A stretch of DNA of 64,000 bases from the NCBI GenBank assembly GCA_021396245.1, contig WNYE01000075.1:1-64000 (forward strand). The letters run 5' to 3'. Below the pieces are notes generated by a model that made no database searches, was not told the DNA's origin, and saw only the letters and a program-made list of their open reading frames with translations. The first letter of the stretch is position 1. Every line of letters starts with the position of its first letter. The translations under genes and the position numbers were made by a program. Positions 31,739 to 41,635 of this stretch are shown in pieces. This DNA comes from Sporothrix humicola (lineage: Eukaryota; Ascomycota; Sordariomycetes; Ophiostomatales; Ophiostomataceae).

Positions 31739-34700
31739 TCACAACCACAGAAGCCAGCGGACACCAGTGTATATGCCACGGCCAAAGCCCAGCACGATCC
31801 GAGCTAGCATCACCACAAACCACACATACCACATGAAGCCCACCAGCAGCCACTCCACCGTCAGCCAGCCGGCGCGACGCACCCACCGGAACCGCCGACG
31901 ACGGCGCCGCAACATCTTCTCGATGCTGTCCTCGACGCGCTTGACCTGCAGCCGCTGGACAGCCATGAGATCCCGCGTGACTTCGTCGGCCTCGTCGGCT
32001 GCTTGGCGCGCAAGTCCTGAGAGCTCGACGGCCACACGTGTGCGCACGCCCTCGATACGTTGGCGCAGCTGTGGCACAGTCGTGTTGGTAAAGGCCTCGG
32101 CCGAGACCTGCCACGAGCGGCCAGACCGTTGGATGGCGCTGCCGAGAACTTGGGCGGCGAGCGGGTAGAGTTCGACCTGCTTAACAGGGCGACGGGCCAG
32201 TTCGGCGGGATTGGGACCATAGGCGGCAATGTCGGCCCAGGTGAGCGACTGTTCGCCGTTGCTGCCGCGCACGATAACAGGGCATCTGCCGTCGCAGTCT
32301 GGAATCGCCTCGGCGTCATCGTCGCCGTCATGTTCGTGGTCAGCCTCGTCGTCGGCCTCGGCGCCCGTATCAGTCACTGGCGCACTGAGAGCCATGGAAG
32401 ACAGTTTTTGTGCGTCACCATTGCCGTTGGCCTTGCCATTACCATTGGCAGTGCCGTCGGTTCTCCAGGTGGGAGCCAACACCTTGGCCTCGTTGGCACG
32501 CCGTGACAGTTCTTTGGCAAGCACGGCCGAGCTGTACATGGAGGCACGGAGGCGGGCAAGTTCACGCCGCGACAGAGAACCGTGGCTGTTCTTGTAGGCT
32601 GGCTGCGAGAGTGACCAGCGAGGACGGTCGCCTGTGGCGCCTGTTGCTGATGTGGAGCTGAACTTGCGCGGCAGCGGCTGTAGAGCACCATTGTTGCCGG
32701 CAAGACTGCCCGAAATCGACGATGCCGCGCCACTAACACGGCTGCTCCGTCGTGAACGGGTATCACTCTCAGAATAATCCGAGTCTTGCGTCTGAGAGCC
32801 ACGCTGAGGCTGCCGGCCAATAGGCTGCAGGGACGAGTTCCGTCTGCTTGCGTTTGCAGCTGCATTTGTCGCCGGCTCGCCGAGCTGCTTGAAGTTGTTG
32901 GCTACGTCGTCAGCACTCGGCGAGGCGTCACGAACATCGATCCGAGGCGGCTTGAGGCGCTCGAAGCGAGCCGACTGGCGGCTCGGCGGACGGTTGATGG
33001 GATCTTCACCACGGCCAAACGTGGGCATGACATCCAGATAGTGCTTCTCGTTTGCCTTGAAAGCCGCGTTATTTGTCTTCTCGGCATTGGCCACAACCTG
33101 AGCACCTCCTGCGTGCGTAGAAGGTGACCGGGAAGGCAGCGGTGACTTTCTGAACCGGCCTCTGGGTGCAGCATCGGACTCAGATTCGGAATCAGACGAG
33201 GACATGGCGCCGGCTCCGGGTTCACCATAGGGTGGCTCGCTGCCTTCGCGGCGCCACAACATGTCGCTAACCTTGGACACACCGCTGCGCAACATGGTGT
33301 CGATGCGCGGACCGCCCTTGAAGAGGCCGCGCAATGTACCACCCGAGGAACCGCCTTCTTCGCTGCGTTGGTGATTGTGATGGCCGTGGGTACTGTGGTT
33401 CGTGTTGCTGCTGTGAAGATGGCCGGAAATGTTGGTGAGGCTATTGTGCGATCTGTGGGTGTCAAATGTGCCTGCGCCAGGGCGTGTGCCGGACTTGCGG
33501 ATGGGGCTGTGAGGGCCCTCGGCCTCGTTGCTGGACGCAAAACGGAGATCATCCGCTACAGTACTGACTGCAGTAAGAGGTGCAGAAGTCGATTCAACAT
33601 ACTCTTGGTACTGTTGCTGTGATGGTTGTGCCTGGTGCTGATGGTGGTGCTGGACAGGCTGGGTGCTTACCCGAGTGGGTTCTATATAATCTTCACCACG
33701 ATCGAGGGCAGTCGTGGTTGCACGGTCCCGATCACGCTCACGTTCACGGCTGTGGTCGCGGAATATGCTCTTGACCTTGCCAAAGCGGTGACGCGGCGGC
33801 GAGGCTGCACGGCTGGGAGGCGGTGAGAGGTCGCCGCCCAGAGGAGGCACGAATCCAAGGCCATCCTTGGAGAACGGACGCAACTCGGGTGACGTGGGCC
33901 GTGAGGAGTCGTAGTCGAGAGACAAGCGCCGGCCAACGGTGGGAACCTCGAGACTGGCGCGGCCCTGCTTCGAGGGCGAGTCGATGGCTGCCGCCGCCCC
34001 AGAAGGCTGCGCAGCTGTTGCTGACTCGGGATGCTTAGCAGCTTTGCCGTTTGTAGGTGTTCCACTGACCGACGGGGTCGTTTTGTGTGCGCTTGTGCGC
34101 TTCTGCTCTTTTGAGACAGACGCAGCAGAGGCAGCAGAGGCTACAGCGGCAGCGGCAGCAGCACTTTCATCATTCTCACGGTTCTCTTTGGCAATCTTGT
34201 TCATCATGGCCTTGTTCATAACCTCGGCACCATTGGCTGTCCCAGAGTCAGCGCGGGTCCGGCTAAACCGTACCCGATCGTTGTCCGAGTCAGACGTGTC
34301 AGAGAAGGAACCGCGTCGGATACGCTGGACTTCCTGACTGTGGACAGAGCTATTGTGGCGGTGGTGGAACGACCGCAGCTCACTGAGTTTCTGCCGAGCA
34401 CGTTTACGGGCCGAGCTGTGGTCGGGTTCTGGAGACGCCTCGACTGGCTTAAGATGCGCTCCCACCGGCATGGCATAAAGTGGCTTCGAGCCGGAACCGT
34501 TGTTTGTTGCGGCCCAAACATCACCATCGGCCGCCTTTGCCGGGAAAGTTGCAGCCAAGTCTGCTTGGTCGACTGCTGTCTTGGCAGTACCTGGCATAAT
34601 CTCGTCGGCTCTCTGAGAAACAGGACGGTACAGTGCCGAGTCCTGTGGGAAGACACGCCGCCAATGGTGGTCCTCGACAAGCTTCTTGTTGTCGCCCTGC

Positions 34701-36406
34701 TCCAGCCAGTACACGTCGGCGATCATATCCGCCGGGTCGATAATCCAGTCTATACGTGGTCGCTTGGGCTTGGCCGCAACAGACTGGCCGGCTGTACGAG
34801 AAGATGCCGGTGGAGGCGAACTCTGGAGCGCGGCGTCGGCGTCTGCCGTGATATAGGAAGGAAGCGTGTACCCGCCGAGCATACGGCCCTGCCCAGTCGC
34901 TGTCCATTTGGCCACCTCGTCAACCCACTCTGTAGCCCTGGTCACATCACCGAAACCCTGGGCCTGGCCATCAATGGCTCTGCGTTCACGGACGCGCACC
35001 TTGCGGTTCCGGATGTACTGCAGTGGGTTATAGGGCCGGCCAAGACGAGTCGATCCAACAACGAGGTCACCGTTGCTGTTTGTGCCCGTTAAGAAGAGTG
35101 ACTGTGGCTGTCCAGCATTGGTAGAAGTTGTAGGAGGAGATCCCAGGCTCGTGGCACGGCTACGGGATGCGGCAGCTGGTGTCAAGGGTGGAATAAAGTC
35201 GAGAAGGCGTCTGTGCTGGGCCAGGAGTTCAAGATAATCCTTTGCCTTTTGGGCGCGGGCCAGCGTGGACTGTGAAAAGTGATAGCGGTATGGACCCTGG
35301 CCGGCGGGCGTGCCGTCTGGCATCAGCTCAAAAGGCGCTTGCAAGGCACTGCTAGTGCTCATGCGTGGGTTCTGGCCTGGAGGAAGCTGTCCTGACGAAG
35401 ACACACGGTTCCCGCCCGCTCTATCTGGCTTGGGTGACATGGTACGCGAAATTCTTCGCTGTTGCTGGAGCTGCCGTAACAGACTGCCGCCGACGGCGCT
35501 GTCTGGGAGTGGTGCAAGGCGTGGCGGAAGCTGCTGCGAGACGTTACGGCGGGCAGCAATCCGACGCGACTCACTCAAGTTCAGAGCCATGTTCACGATC
35601 TGGGCCGAGTCCAAGTCGAGCGGCTGGTTTGTCGGCGCTCCTGGCATCACCGGAGCCGATGCCGAGGTTGGAAGTGCCGAAGCAGCGCTCTCCGGAGTCT
35701 GCGACCTGGCTGCAGTCGCACTGGACGAGCTGGCAGCCGAAGAGCCATGGCTTCGTCTGGACGAACCGCTGCTGTGAGTGCTATCTGGTGTGCTGTTGTT
35801 GGCAGGTGAAGGCGAGCTCACAGCCGTCGTCTTTTCCGGTGTCTCGGGTGGGACTCGTAAGCTTGCACCTGCGGCACGGCCGACGCTGTTCCGGTTCTTG
35901 TTGGAGCTTGTTGATTCGCGCTGCGAGCTCCTCGTATGAGCTGCCCTGCTCCCGCTGCCGAGTGCATCATTCAGCAGGAATGTGCCACTGGATCGGTTAT
36001 GTCGATGTGATGTACGGTGGCTTGCAGCTCGTGCTGCATTTGCATTTGCATTGGAGCCATGCCGTGTGGGAATGTTGGAGGGTGAGTTCGAGTTTGAGGG
36101 AGAAGATGACAGTTCATAGTTTTGGGATTGTCGAGGCGAGGGAGAGGGTGCATTCGAGAGGAACGTATTTTCGGGGCTCTGGCCATGCCGGCGCGGCAGT
36201 TGAGGTATTGGGCCGTGGGATGGGACCCGGGCGATGGGCTGAGGGAGTGTTGAAGCTGTTGTCGCTGGCGACAGAGAGCCAGCTGTTGCCCTCGAGGCCG
36301 AGCTTCGACGGCTGCCAGCCAGGACGTCGTCGCCCGTCGAGAGAGACGAGGACTGCGTCGCCGGCGGCTGCAGCGAGCTGGCGGCCCCGTGGAGGCTGTC
36401 GGCCAT
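31739..36406 (-). CDS. Large uncharacterised protein with C-terminal membrane anchor
   Basis: An uninterrupted 4668-base frame encodes 1555 residues, the largest gene here. Most is disordered and Ser/Pro/Ala/His-rich, with many RRSS/RXXS-like sites. Blocks that look ordered and conserved are ARAQKAKDYLELLAQHRRLL, RLGRPYNPLQYIRNRKVRVR followed by ERRAIDGQAQGFGDVTRATE, RPRIDWIIDPADMIADVYWL and FHHRHNSSVHSQEVQRIRRG. Near the C-terminus are TWADIAAYGPNPAELARRPV, an amphipathic helical region ending VKRVEDSIEKMLRRRRRRFR, and a strongly hydrophobic Trp-rich segment (AGWLTVEWLLVGFMWYVWFV) with a second hydrophobic stretch to the end (LLWL). This suggests a tail-anchored or hairpin membrane protein, probably ER, with a long cytosolic scaffold. 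I do not recognise the family. Confidence 0.75.
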   Translation of the reverse strand: MADSLHGAASSLQPPATQSSSLSTGDDVLAGSRRSSASRATAGSLSPATTASTLPQPIARVPSHGPIPQLPRRHGQSPENTFLSNAPSPSPRQSQNYELSSSPSNSNSPSNIPTRHGSNANANAARAASHRTSHRHNRSSGTFLLNDALGSGSRAAHTRSSQRESTSSNKNRNSVGRAAGASLRVPPETPEKTTAVSSPSPANNSTPDSTHSSGSSRRSHGSSAASSSSATAARSQTPESAASALPTSASAPVMPGAPTNQPLDLDSAQIVNMALNLSESRRIAARRNVSQQLPPRLAPLPDSAVGGSLLRQLQQQRRISRTMSPKPDRAGGNRVSSSGQLPPGQNPRMSTSSALQAPFELMPDGTPAGQGPYRYHFSQSTLARAQKAKDYLELLAQHRRLLDFIPPLTPAAASRSRATSLGSPPTTSTNAGQPQSLFLTGTNSNGDLVVGSTRLGRPYNPLQYIRNRKVRVRERRAIDGQAQGFGDVTRATEWVDEVAKWTATGQGRMLGGYTLPSYITADADAALQSSPPPASSRTAGQSVAAKPKRPRIDWIIDPADMIADVYWLEQGDNKKLVEDHHWRRVFPQDSALYRPVSQRADEIMPGTAKTAVDQADLAATFPAKAADGDVWAATNNGSGSKPLYAMPVGAHLKPVEASPEPDHSSARKRARQKLSELRSFHHRHNSSVHSQEVQRIRRGSFSDTSDSDNDRVRFSRTRADSGTANGAEVMNKAMMNKIAKENRENDESAAAAAAVASAASAASVSKEQKRTSAHKTTPSVSGTPTNGKAAKHPESATAAQPSGAAAAIDSPSKQGRASLEVPTVGRRLSLDYDSSRPTSPELRPFSKDGLGFVPPLGGDLSPPPSRAASPPRHRFGKVKSIFRDHSRERERDRDRATTTALDRGEDYIEPTRVSTQPVQHHHQHQAQPSQQQYQEYVESTSAPLTAVSTVADDLRFASSNEAEGPHSPIRKSGTRPGAGTFDTHRSHNSLTNISGHLHSSNTNHSTHGHHNHQRSEEGGSSGGTLRGLFKGGPRIDTMLRSGVSKVSDMLWRREGSEPPYGEPGAGAMSSSDSESESDAAPRGRFRKSPLPSRSPSTHAGGAQVVANAEKTNNAAFKANEKHYLDVMPTFGRGEDPINRPPSRQSARFERLKPPRIDVRDASPSADDVANNFKQLGEPATNAAANASRRNSSLQPIGRQPQRGSQTQDSDYSESDTRSRRSSRVSGAASSISGSLAGNNGALQPLPRKFSSTSATGATGDRPRWSLSQPAYKNSHGSLSRRELARLRASMYSSAVLAKELSRRANEAKVLAPTWRTDGTANGNGKANGNGDAQKLSSMALSAPVTDTGAEADDEADHEHDGDDDAEAIPDCDGRCPVIVRGSNGEQSLTWADIAAYGPNPAELARRPVKQVELYPLAAQVLGSAIQRSGRSWQVSAEAFTNTTVPQLRQRIEGVRTRVAVELSGLARQAADEADEVTRDLMAVQRLQVKRVEDSIEKMLRRRRRRFRWVRRAGWLTVEWLLVGFMWYVWFVVMLARIVLGFGRGIYTGVRWLLWL

Positions 36407-38235
36407 ATAGGAAGAGAGGGGGACGCTGTCGATAGCGTGGGCCCCTCGAAGGGAGTTGTTCTGTTGAAATGAAGCTATTCGTGTATCTGACGATGCGTCG
36501 GGTCACATGTCCATAATGGGGGAGAGGATGTGGTTCGAGTGAGAATGAGAAGCTGTCGAAGATGGTGAGACGACTACGAGTGCTGTAGAAAGCTGTTGGT
36601 CATACTCCAGGGGAGGAGATCGAAGAAAGAACACAAGAAAGAAAGAAGCTGGCGTGTTGCTTTGGCTCGGCCTGGCTTTTGCTTGGCCGAAAAGGAGGCC
36701 CAAGAATGCTGTTGGAGTTGTCGTCGACGGCCCGAGGTAGGACGAAAGGGCGAGTGAGGGAGCGACAGACGTGTCGACGTGGACGTCAAGCAGCGCAGAC
36801 GCAAGGGCGCACGAGAAAAGGGAAGAAACCCGCAGGTGGTGGTTTGAAGAAAAGAGACACAAGAATGTGTGACAAAGGCAGAAAGTATTGAGGAATCATA
36901 AGAAGACGTATGACAGGGGGGAGTGCGTGGATGGTAAGTGCACCCCTTTCTATTCCGTAGCTGGCTGTCACTTCCCTTCACGTGTGAAAAGAGACTTGCA
37001 CTTTCCCTTCGTGGTGACAAATGGGACGAAAGAACGGAAATGGGCGAATATGCAGGTGAGCGAGGGAAGGAGCGAAACAGGAAGATGCGGTCACGCTTGC
37101 CCCGATCGCCAAACGTCAGTTGGCAGGAGTTTGAAGGTCGTAATACCTGCAGGCAGGTTGTAGTGAGCCGCCGGCTGGCGCTCAGGCACAAACAAAAGGT
37201 AACTAAATGTCAAGTGAGTGGAAGAATGTTACGGGATAAAAGGGACAGTGATTGGCCACCAAATTCGGTGGTTGATGGTGTTCTTATTGGTGGTTCTTCT
37301 ATCTAGTTAAGTTCCATTGTCTAAAATTGGGTGAGGTTGTGTCTGGTTGAGTTAGGTGAGCCCACGTGAGGTCACGTGGGCATCAGTAGTGGTGGGCAGA
37401 GGTGCGGCTGCCCCAATTTCGCAGCAGGCTACACCAGGAAACGGCGCGCGGGACAAGAAAAAAATCAGGGAAGGCGCGCCCGACGATCAGTAATGAAAAA
37501 GAGGGAAAAGAAAGAACTCGTCTGAAAGGACGGTCTAGGCAGGCCTGAGAAGGAAAGTGCCAGTGGCCAGACTACGCGTCCAGTTCCCTAAAAGGTATCG
37601 AAAAAGGCCCCTAGTTTTACAGTGATCGCTCGGAGCGGACTAGAGATCAATCTCCACTGGCCCCTAGCCCCCTGTAGCGAGCATTTTACCCTTGATTTTT
37701 TATTGAAATGGCTTGATTGGCCCTTTGTCGTACTGAGCCAGCGCTCCCTCTGCGACTCAGTTAGCACGGAGCGGCCCCACTTCACTCAGAAATCGGCTGC
37801 CTCCAGCTGTGACTATTGGCCCGATGGCAAGCAACAGCGGCATTTGCGGGTGCCAGGCCTTGGCCAAGGTTGCTAGCGCCCGTCAGAACCTTAAGGCGGA
37901 AATACGGGGCATTAGATCAAAGAATCGGCATCGCATCATCGAGCCGCATGTTTAGTCTGTTTCACGACAGGGAACTGTGGCGGATATTCACATGGGACTT
38001 TCGACGAAAGGATTATGGAAGGACAGGTTTAGGTTTATCCAAAATAATATTGAAGATAACGAAGATAAAAGGCTCAAAGCCATCATAACTTGGTGAGTAT
38101 TCAGACGAAAATAAAGGAAACGGAAAACACCGAGAACAATTCAAAAATGCAACCCAAAACGCCCTGACATTCAGTCACATGCAAAACTGGGAGAGCTCAA
38201 GAGATACATTTGATCTGGCATACATTCCTTGACCC
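36407..38235. other. Intergenic region
   Basis: Upstream region of the 1555-residue gene (pyrimidine-rich in its sense direction to about 36900) and 3' flank of the PHAF1-like gene. No supported coding sequence. Confidence 0.5.
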
Positions 38236-40041
38236 TCAAAACACTGTCAATGCACTCACATAGCCGTTGCGCAGAACCTCAAAGACCAGGCCAGGGAAAC
38301 CATACAGAGTTGTCGTTGAATCCTCAGTGCCTTTGACACCGCGCAGACCTGCTCCTCCTCCTCCTCCTCCAGCGGCACCGCTGTCACCGCGTGTGGCTGT
38401 CTTCTGGCTCTCTTCCCATCCTCCGAGAAGCTCAATGCTGCTTCCCGGACTGTCGCCCCAGCCTCGGTTGAGCACCATGCCCCGCTGGCGTTGGCGGGCT
38501 TCTTCATCGGACGAGTAGATGGACCGCCAGGCACGGTGCAGCTGCTCCTCGATCTGGGAGAAGGGTGTCTCGGCATTGACTTGGACGCCAGACGAGGATG
38601 GCGTGTAAGCAATGGACCAGCGGCAGCGGCGGTGGCGGTTGAACGGGTAGGATCCGGGAACGTTGCCGTGGAGGACTAATTTTGTGGCCACAAGCCGGTC
38701 GGGAGCCTCCGTCTTCAGTGGCCGATCCGGCGGAAGCGAAACAGATTCTCCCTCCACTAATGGAGGCAGTCGCGAAGGTGCTGTGGGCGTCGAAACGAGA
38801 ACATCGAACCCAAGATAAAAGTAGTTGAAAAAGCACTCGCTCGACACGTTGCCCGTGATAAACTCGTCCTCAATGGCCTCGTCGTCATCATCTTCGGAGG
38901 ATGCGGTCGGAATTGATGACTGGTCCGTATCTGTCAACGGATCATCCGCACGCCGACCGAGTCCTCCCGAAGTGTAGCTATGTGGGTCGCTAGTCCCGAA
39001 ACCGTTGTTTGTTGCCGAAGCGTTCGTTGGACGCCGCGAGCGGCTGTTACTTGCTGTGCGGATCTTGTGGATATACATGCGCTGGTCGCTCTTGCGGTAG
39101 ATGGCATCGGGCGGGCCCAGCTCGGCGACGAGTTCCTGTGGTGTTGTCTCGCCCAACGAGATCCAAAACGACGACGAGGCGTCTGCTGATGTCGGGTCGT
39201 CTCCTGAAGGGTGCTGTCCTCCTTGTTGCTGAGGTTGTCCTGACACAGCCCAGCGGCGGAACAACTGAAGCTTGCCGCCTCCGTGGATGTTCACCAAGGA
39301 CACTTCATCTGGTGCGATGTCCTTACCCTTGGCCAGAGGCGCAAACGACTTGATGGCCGGCAGCACTTCAGTCCAAAGATTCTCTCGCGCCTGGGCCCAC
39401 GAGTCGCCGCTGAAGACAGCCATGGAGACGGCCGCCAAGTTACTGGGCGTTGACAGAAGCGTCACAACGTCCTTGTCAGGCGAGTAAGCCGATTTGGCCA
39501 TGGGAAATGTGAAGGCAACGCCGGGATAAGACAGGACATAGGTGCCGTTTTGTCCGTTCCCATTTCCGTCGCCCGACACGAACTCGCCGTCGTAGGTCGG
39601 GCCTAGAAACCGCGAGTAAATGTGCCGAAAAGTCGGCCCGCTAGTGGGTGCAGGCGCATCGGCGCTGCTAGGCTTCACCAGGTCGCGGTCCTTATTCTGC
39701 TCCCTGAAAAAGATGTGGTTCTTGGTAAAGTCGAGGACTTCGACGAGACGAAGACGCTGGTCGGGGCCATCGAAGCGAAGACGGAGGCCGTTTGCGGGCA
39801 GAGCGAGAATGACAGGGTCGCGGACGGGGTTGGTCGGGGAGTAGGTGAGGTCGAGCTTGGGAAACCGTTGGGGTTCAGCCTTGAGCCGTGTGAGAATATC
39901 ATGAAGAGATGCGCCGAGGACTAAAAGAAAGGGCAGACTGTCAGTAGATGGTTTAGATAATGGGTCTCTTATCGCCCTCTGGACCATACCTAGAAAGCCC
40001 AGCGCCCGTCCGGGGTGAAGCTGTGCTTGGAAGAGAGACAT
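38236..40041 (-). CDS. PHAF1/UPF0183 family protein
   Basis: Two exons (40041-39990 and 39920-38236) give 578 residues. The start MSLFQAQLHPGRALGFL has the only usable ATG; further upstream the frame continues only through a non-ATG codon. Splicing a 69-nt intron yields GRALGFLVLGASLHDILTRL, which matches the family's conserved start. Later blocks are LPANGLRLRFDGPDQRLRLV, EVLDFTKNHIFFREQN, FRHIYSRFLGPTYDGEF, YPGVAFTFPMAKSAY, GETTPQELVAELGPPDAIYR and FFNYFYLGFDVLVS. Human PHAF1 (C16orf70) binds phosphoinositides at the autophagosome assembly site with BCAS3; the fungal role is not established. It is longer than the human protein (about 420) through disordered inserts, including a Ser/Asp/Glu-rich stretch near residue 370. 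The intron is a multiple of three with no stop, so read-through would insert 23 residues. Confidence 0.85.
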   Translation of the reverse strand: MSLFQAQLHPGRALGFLGMVQRAIRDPLSKPSTDSLPFLLVLGASLHDILTRLKAEPQRFPKLDLTYSPTNPVRDPVILALPANGLRLRFDGPDQRLRLVEVLDFTKNHIFFREQNKDRDLVKPSSADAPAPTSGPTFRHIYSRFLGPTYDGEFVSGDGNGNGQNGTYVLSYPGVAFTFPMAKSAYSPDKDVVTLLSTPSNLAAVSMAVFSGDSWAQARENLWTEVLPAIKSFAPLAKGKDIAPDEVSLVNIHGGGKLQLFRRWAVSGQPQQQGGQHPSGDDPTSADASSSFWISLGETTPQELVAELGPPDAIYRKSDQRMYIHKIRTASNSRSRRPTNASATNNGFGTSDPHSYTSGGLGRRADDPLTDTDQSSIPTASSEDDDDEAIEDEFITGNVSSECFFNYFYLGFDVLVSTPTAPSRLPPLVEGESVSLPPDRPLKTEAPDRLVATKLVLHGNVPGSYPFNRHRRCRWSIAYTPSSSGVQVNAETPFSQIEEQLHRAWRSIYSSDEEARQRQRGMVLNRGWGDSPGSSIELLGGWEESQKTATRGDSGAAGGGGGGAGLRGVKGTEDSTTTLYGFPGLVFEVLRNGYVSALTVF

Positions 40042-40632
40042 GGCGGGATGTGAGAGCAAGCTGTTGAGAGGATGAGAAAAGAGGAGATCGTCGGAAGAAT
40101 GGAATCTGAGGATTCTTGGTGAATCTGACGGAACTTGGGTAATCTGTGGCTGGAGAGCCGTCTCAGGAACAAAGAGACTGGCCCCTCAAGGTCTGGTTCG
40201 CGATACGGTCGCTAATCGTCGATAGCGTTGTGTGGATGTCAGAGTGAGAAGAGGAGTTTGAAAAGAGTGAAAAGGTAAAAAGAAGGGGAAAGAGTGTGAA
40301 AGGAAAGTATAGCGAAGAGAGGATTAGGTAGTCAGTCTACCTAGTTGTCAGGTGCGAGTCACTGCCCGTGATGCCTTGGGACCGCTCCTACCCGCCCTGG
40401 ATAAGATAGGGTCGTGCTTGCTGTGCCAGTGGCGCGGGGCAGCTTCCTTTGGTGAGACGTCATCTGGCCGGACCTGGTCAGGCCCCTTATCGCGCTAAGC
40501 CCAGTGGGGCCAATTTAGACAACGCCGCGTCAAACCCAAAGCCAACGGCTTTTGACGCGTTCTGTGGCGGACAACGTATCTTACTTTCAATGTCAACACG
40601 GTACGGACTACACAATACACACAGCTCACAAA
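40042..40632. other. Divergent intergenic region
   Basis: Upstream DNA shared by the PHAF1-like gene and the HTH gene. No gene seen. Confidence 0.5.
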
Positions 40633-41397
40633 ATGGACGTGTCGATAGATGAAATCGGAACCATTCTGACCGCCGGAAAGGGTGCCCACGGTCAGCTGAC
40701 CCCGATTGCCCGCGCATTTATGGTCGGAGCCGTTTTCGGCGGCAAATCGAGTGCCGAAGTTGCTCGGGGATTCAATGTTTCCAGGAGCACGGTGATGAAA
40801 ACGGTCAGCCGCTTTGCCAAGACACACTCGTTTGAAGACGAGCCCAGACTTGGCCGGCCGTCGATTATCTCGGAGCGGGACAAGCGGTACCTGGAGCAGC
40901 AGATCAAGCGGACGCCCGGCATCACCTATAGCCAGCTGGCTCAGGGAATCGAGTCACAGCCGTCCCATGCGACGCTTCGGCGGCTTATTGGGGCGGTCAA
41001 GAACGCGGACAATCCGTATGTGGGCAAAAAGAGGCCAGAGACGGCAAATGCGGCAAAGGTGACGAAGACGACCAAGACGACGAAGGCGGCAAAAACGGCA
41101 AAGACAACAAAAGCAGGAGACAAAACTCCAAGCAGAAGGAAGAGTACGGCCAATGCGGTCAGTACGGCTAGCGCCACGACCACTCCTGCTACCTCCGAAA
41201 TTGTCGATGAAAGCACCACCGACAGTACGACGGATAGTGTCGAGGCTGCAGTTCAAAGCCTGGCCGAGATCATGGGCGATAGTTCGACCCCGATTATTAT
41301 TGACGATGTATTCGACCCTAACAGTAAGTTTTCTGAGATTGATCCCCTTTTATACGAACGTCTACTAATTAAGACAGTCGACTACTTGCTAGCATAG
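40633..41397 (+). CDS. Solo Tc1/mariner-type paired-like HTH DNA-binding protein
   Basis: Start at the first ATG (context cacaaaATGG); the frame upstream lacks an ATG. Two exons, 40633-41323 and 41378-41397, with a GTAAGT donor, ctaat branch and ACAG acceptor, give 236 residues ending NIDYLLA. Unspliced, the 54-nt intron reads through in frame to 254 residues. The N-terminal half is a bipartite helix-turn-helix as in Tc1/mariner transposases: helix one region LTPIARAFMVGAVFGGKSSA, recognition helix VSRSTVMKTVSRFAKT, linker GRPSIISERDKRYL and second HTH GITYSQLAQGIESQ. The catalytic DDE domain is absent. A Lys/Thr-rich histone-H1-like linker (KTTKTTKAAKTAKTTKAG) and an acidic Ser/Thr/Asp tail follow. 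Probably nuclear; either a domesticated transposase fragment acting as a DNA-binding factor or a fragment of an old element. The intact frame favours the former. Confidence 0.7.
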   Translation: MDVSIDEIGTILTAGKGAHGQLTPIARAFMVGAVFGGKSSAEVARGFNVSRSTVMKTVSRFAKTHSFEDEPRLGRPSIISERDKRYLEQQIKRTPGITYSQLAQGIESQPSHATLRRLIGAVKNADNPYVGKKRPETANAAKVTKTTKTTKAAKTAKTTKAGDKTPSRRKSTANAVSTASATTTPATSEIVDESTTDSTTDSVEAAVQSLAEIMGDSSTPIIIDDVFDPNSKFSEIDPLLYERLLIKTVDYLLA

Positions 41398-41635
41398 GAC
41401 GGGTTTTTGTTTGATTTTGAGCGCGGCGTTATTATTTATTTCTAATTGTATTGGGTTTTAATACGCTATCTATTCCTTTTTTTTTTCTGCTTGTCCTGTC
41501 TTGCGACGTCCATTGCAACCTGTGCTTTGTATTTATATTGTGTTTTTTCATCACCGATGCTCTTCCTGTGTTCCACCTGTTTTCCTGTTTTCTGCTCTTT
41601 CTCGTCTCGTTTTCCTTCTTGAGTTTCATCGCCTA
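41398..41635. other. Short convergent spacer
   Basis: 238 bases, pyrimidine-rich, between the converging HTH and AT-hook genes. Presumably both 3' ends overlap here. Confidence 0.4.

Noticed and set aside
40552..40632. N-terminal extension of the HTH protein
   Set aside because: The frame begins at TTG, not ATG; the first ATG at 40633 has a good context.
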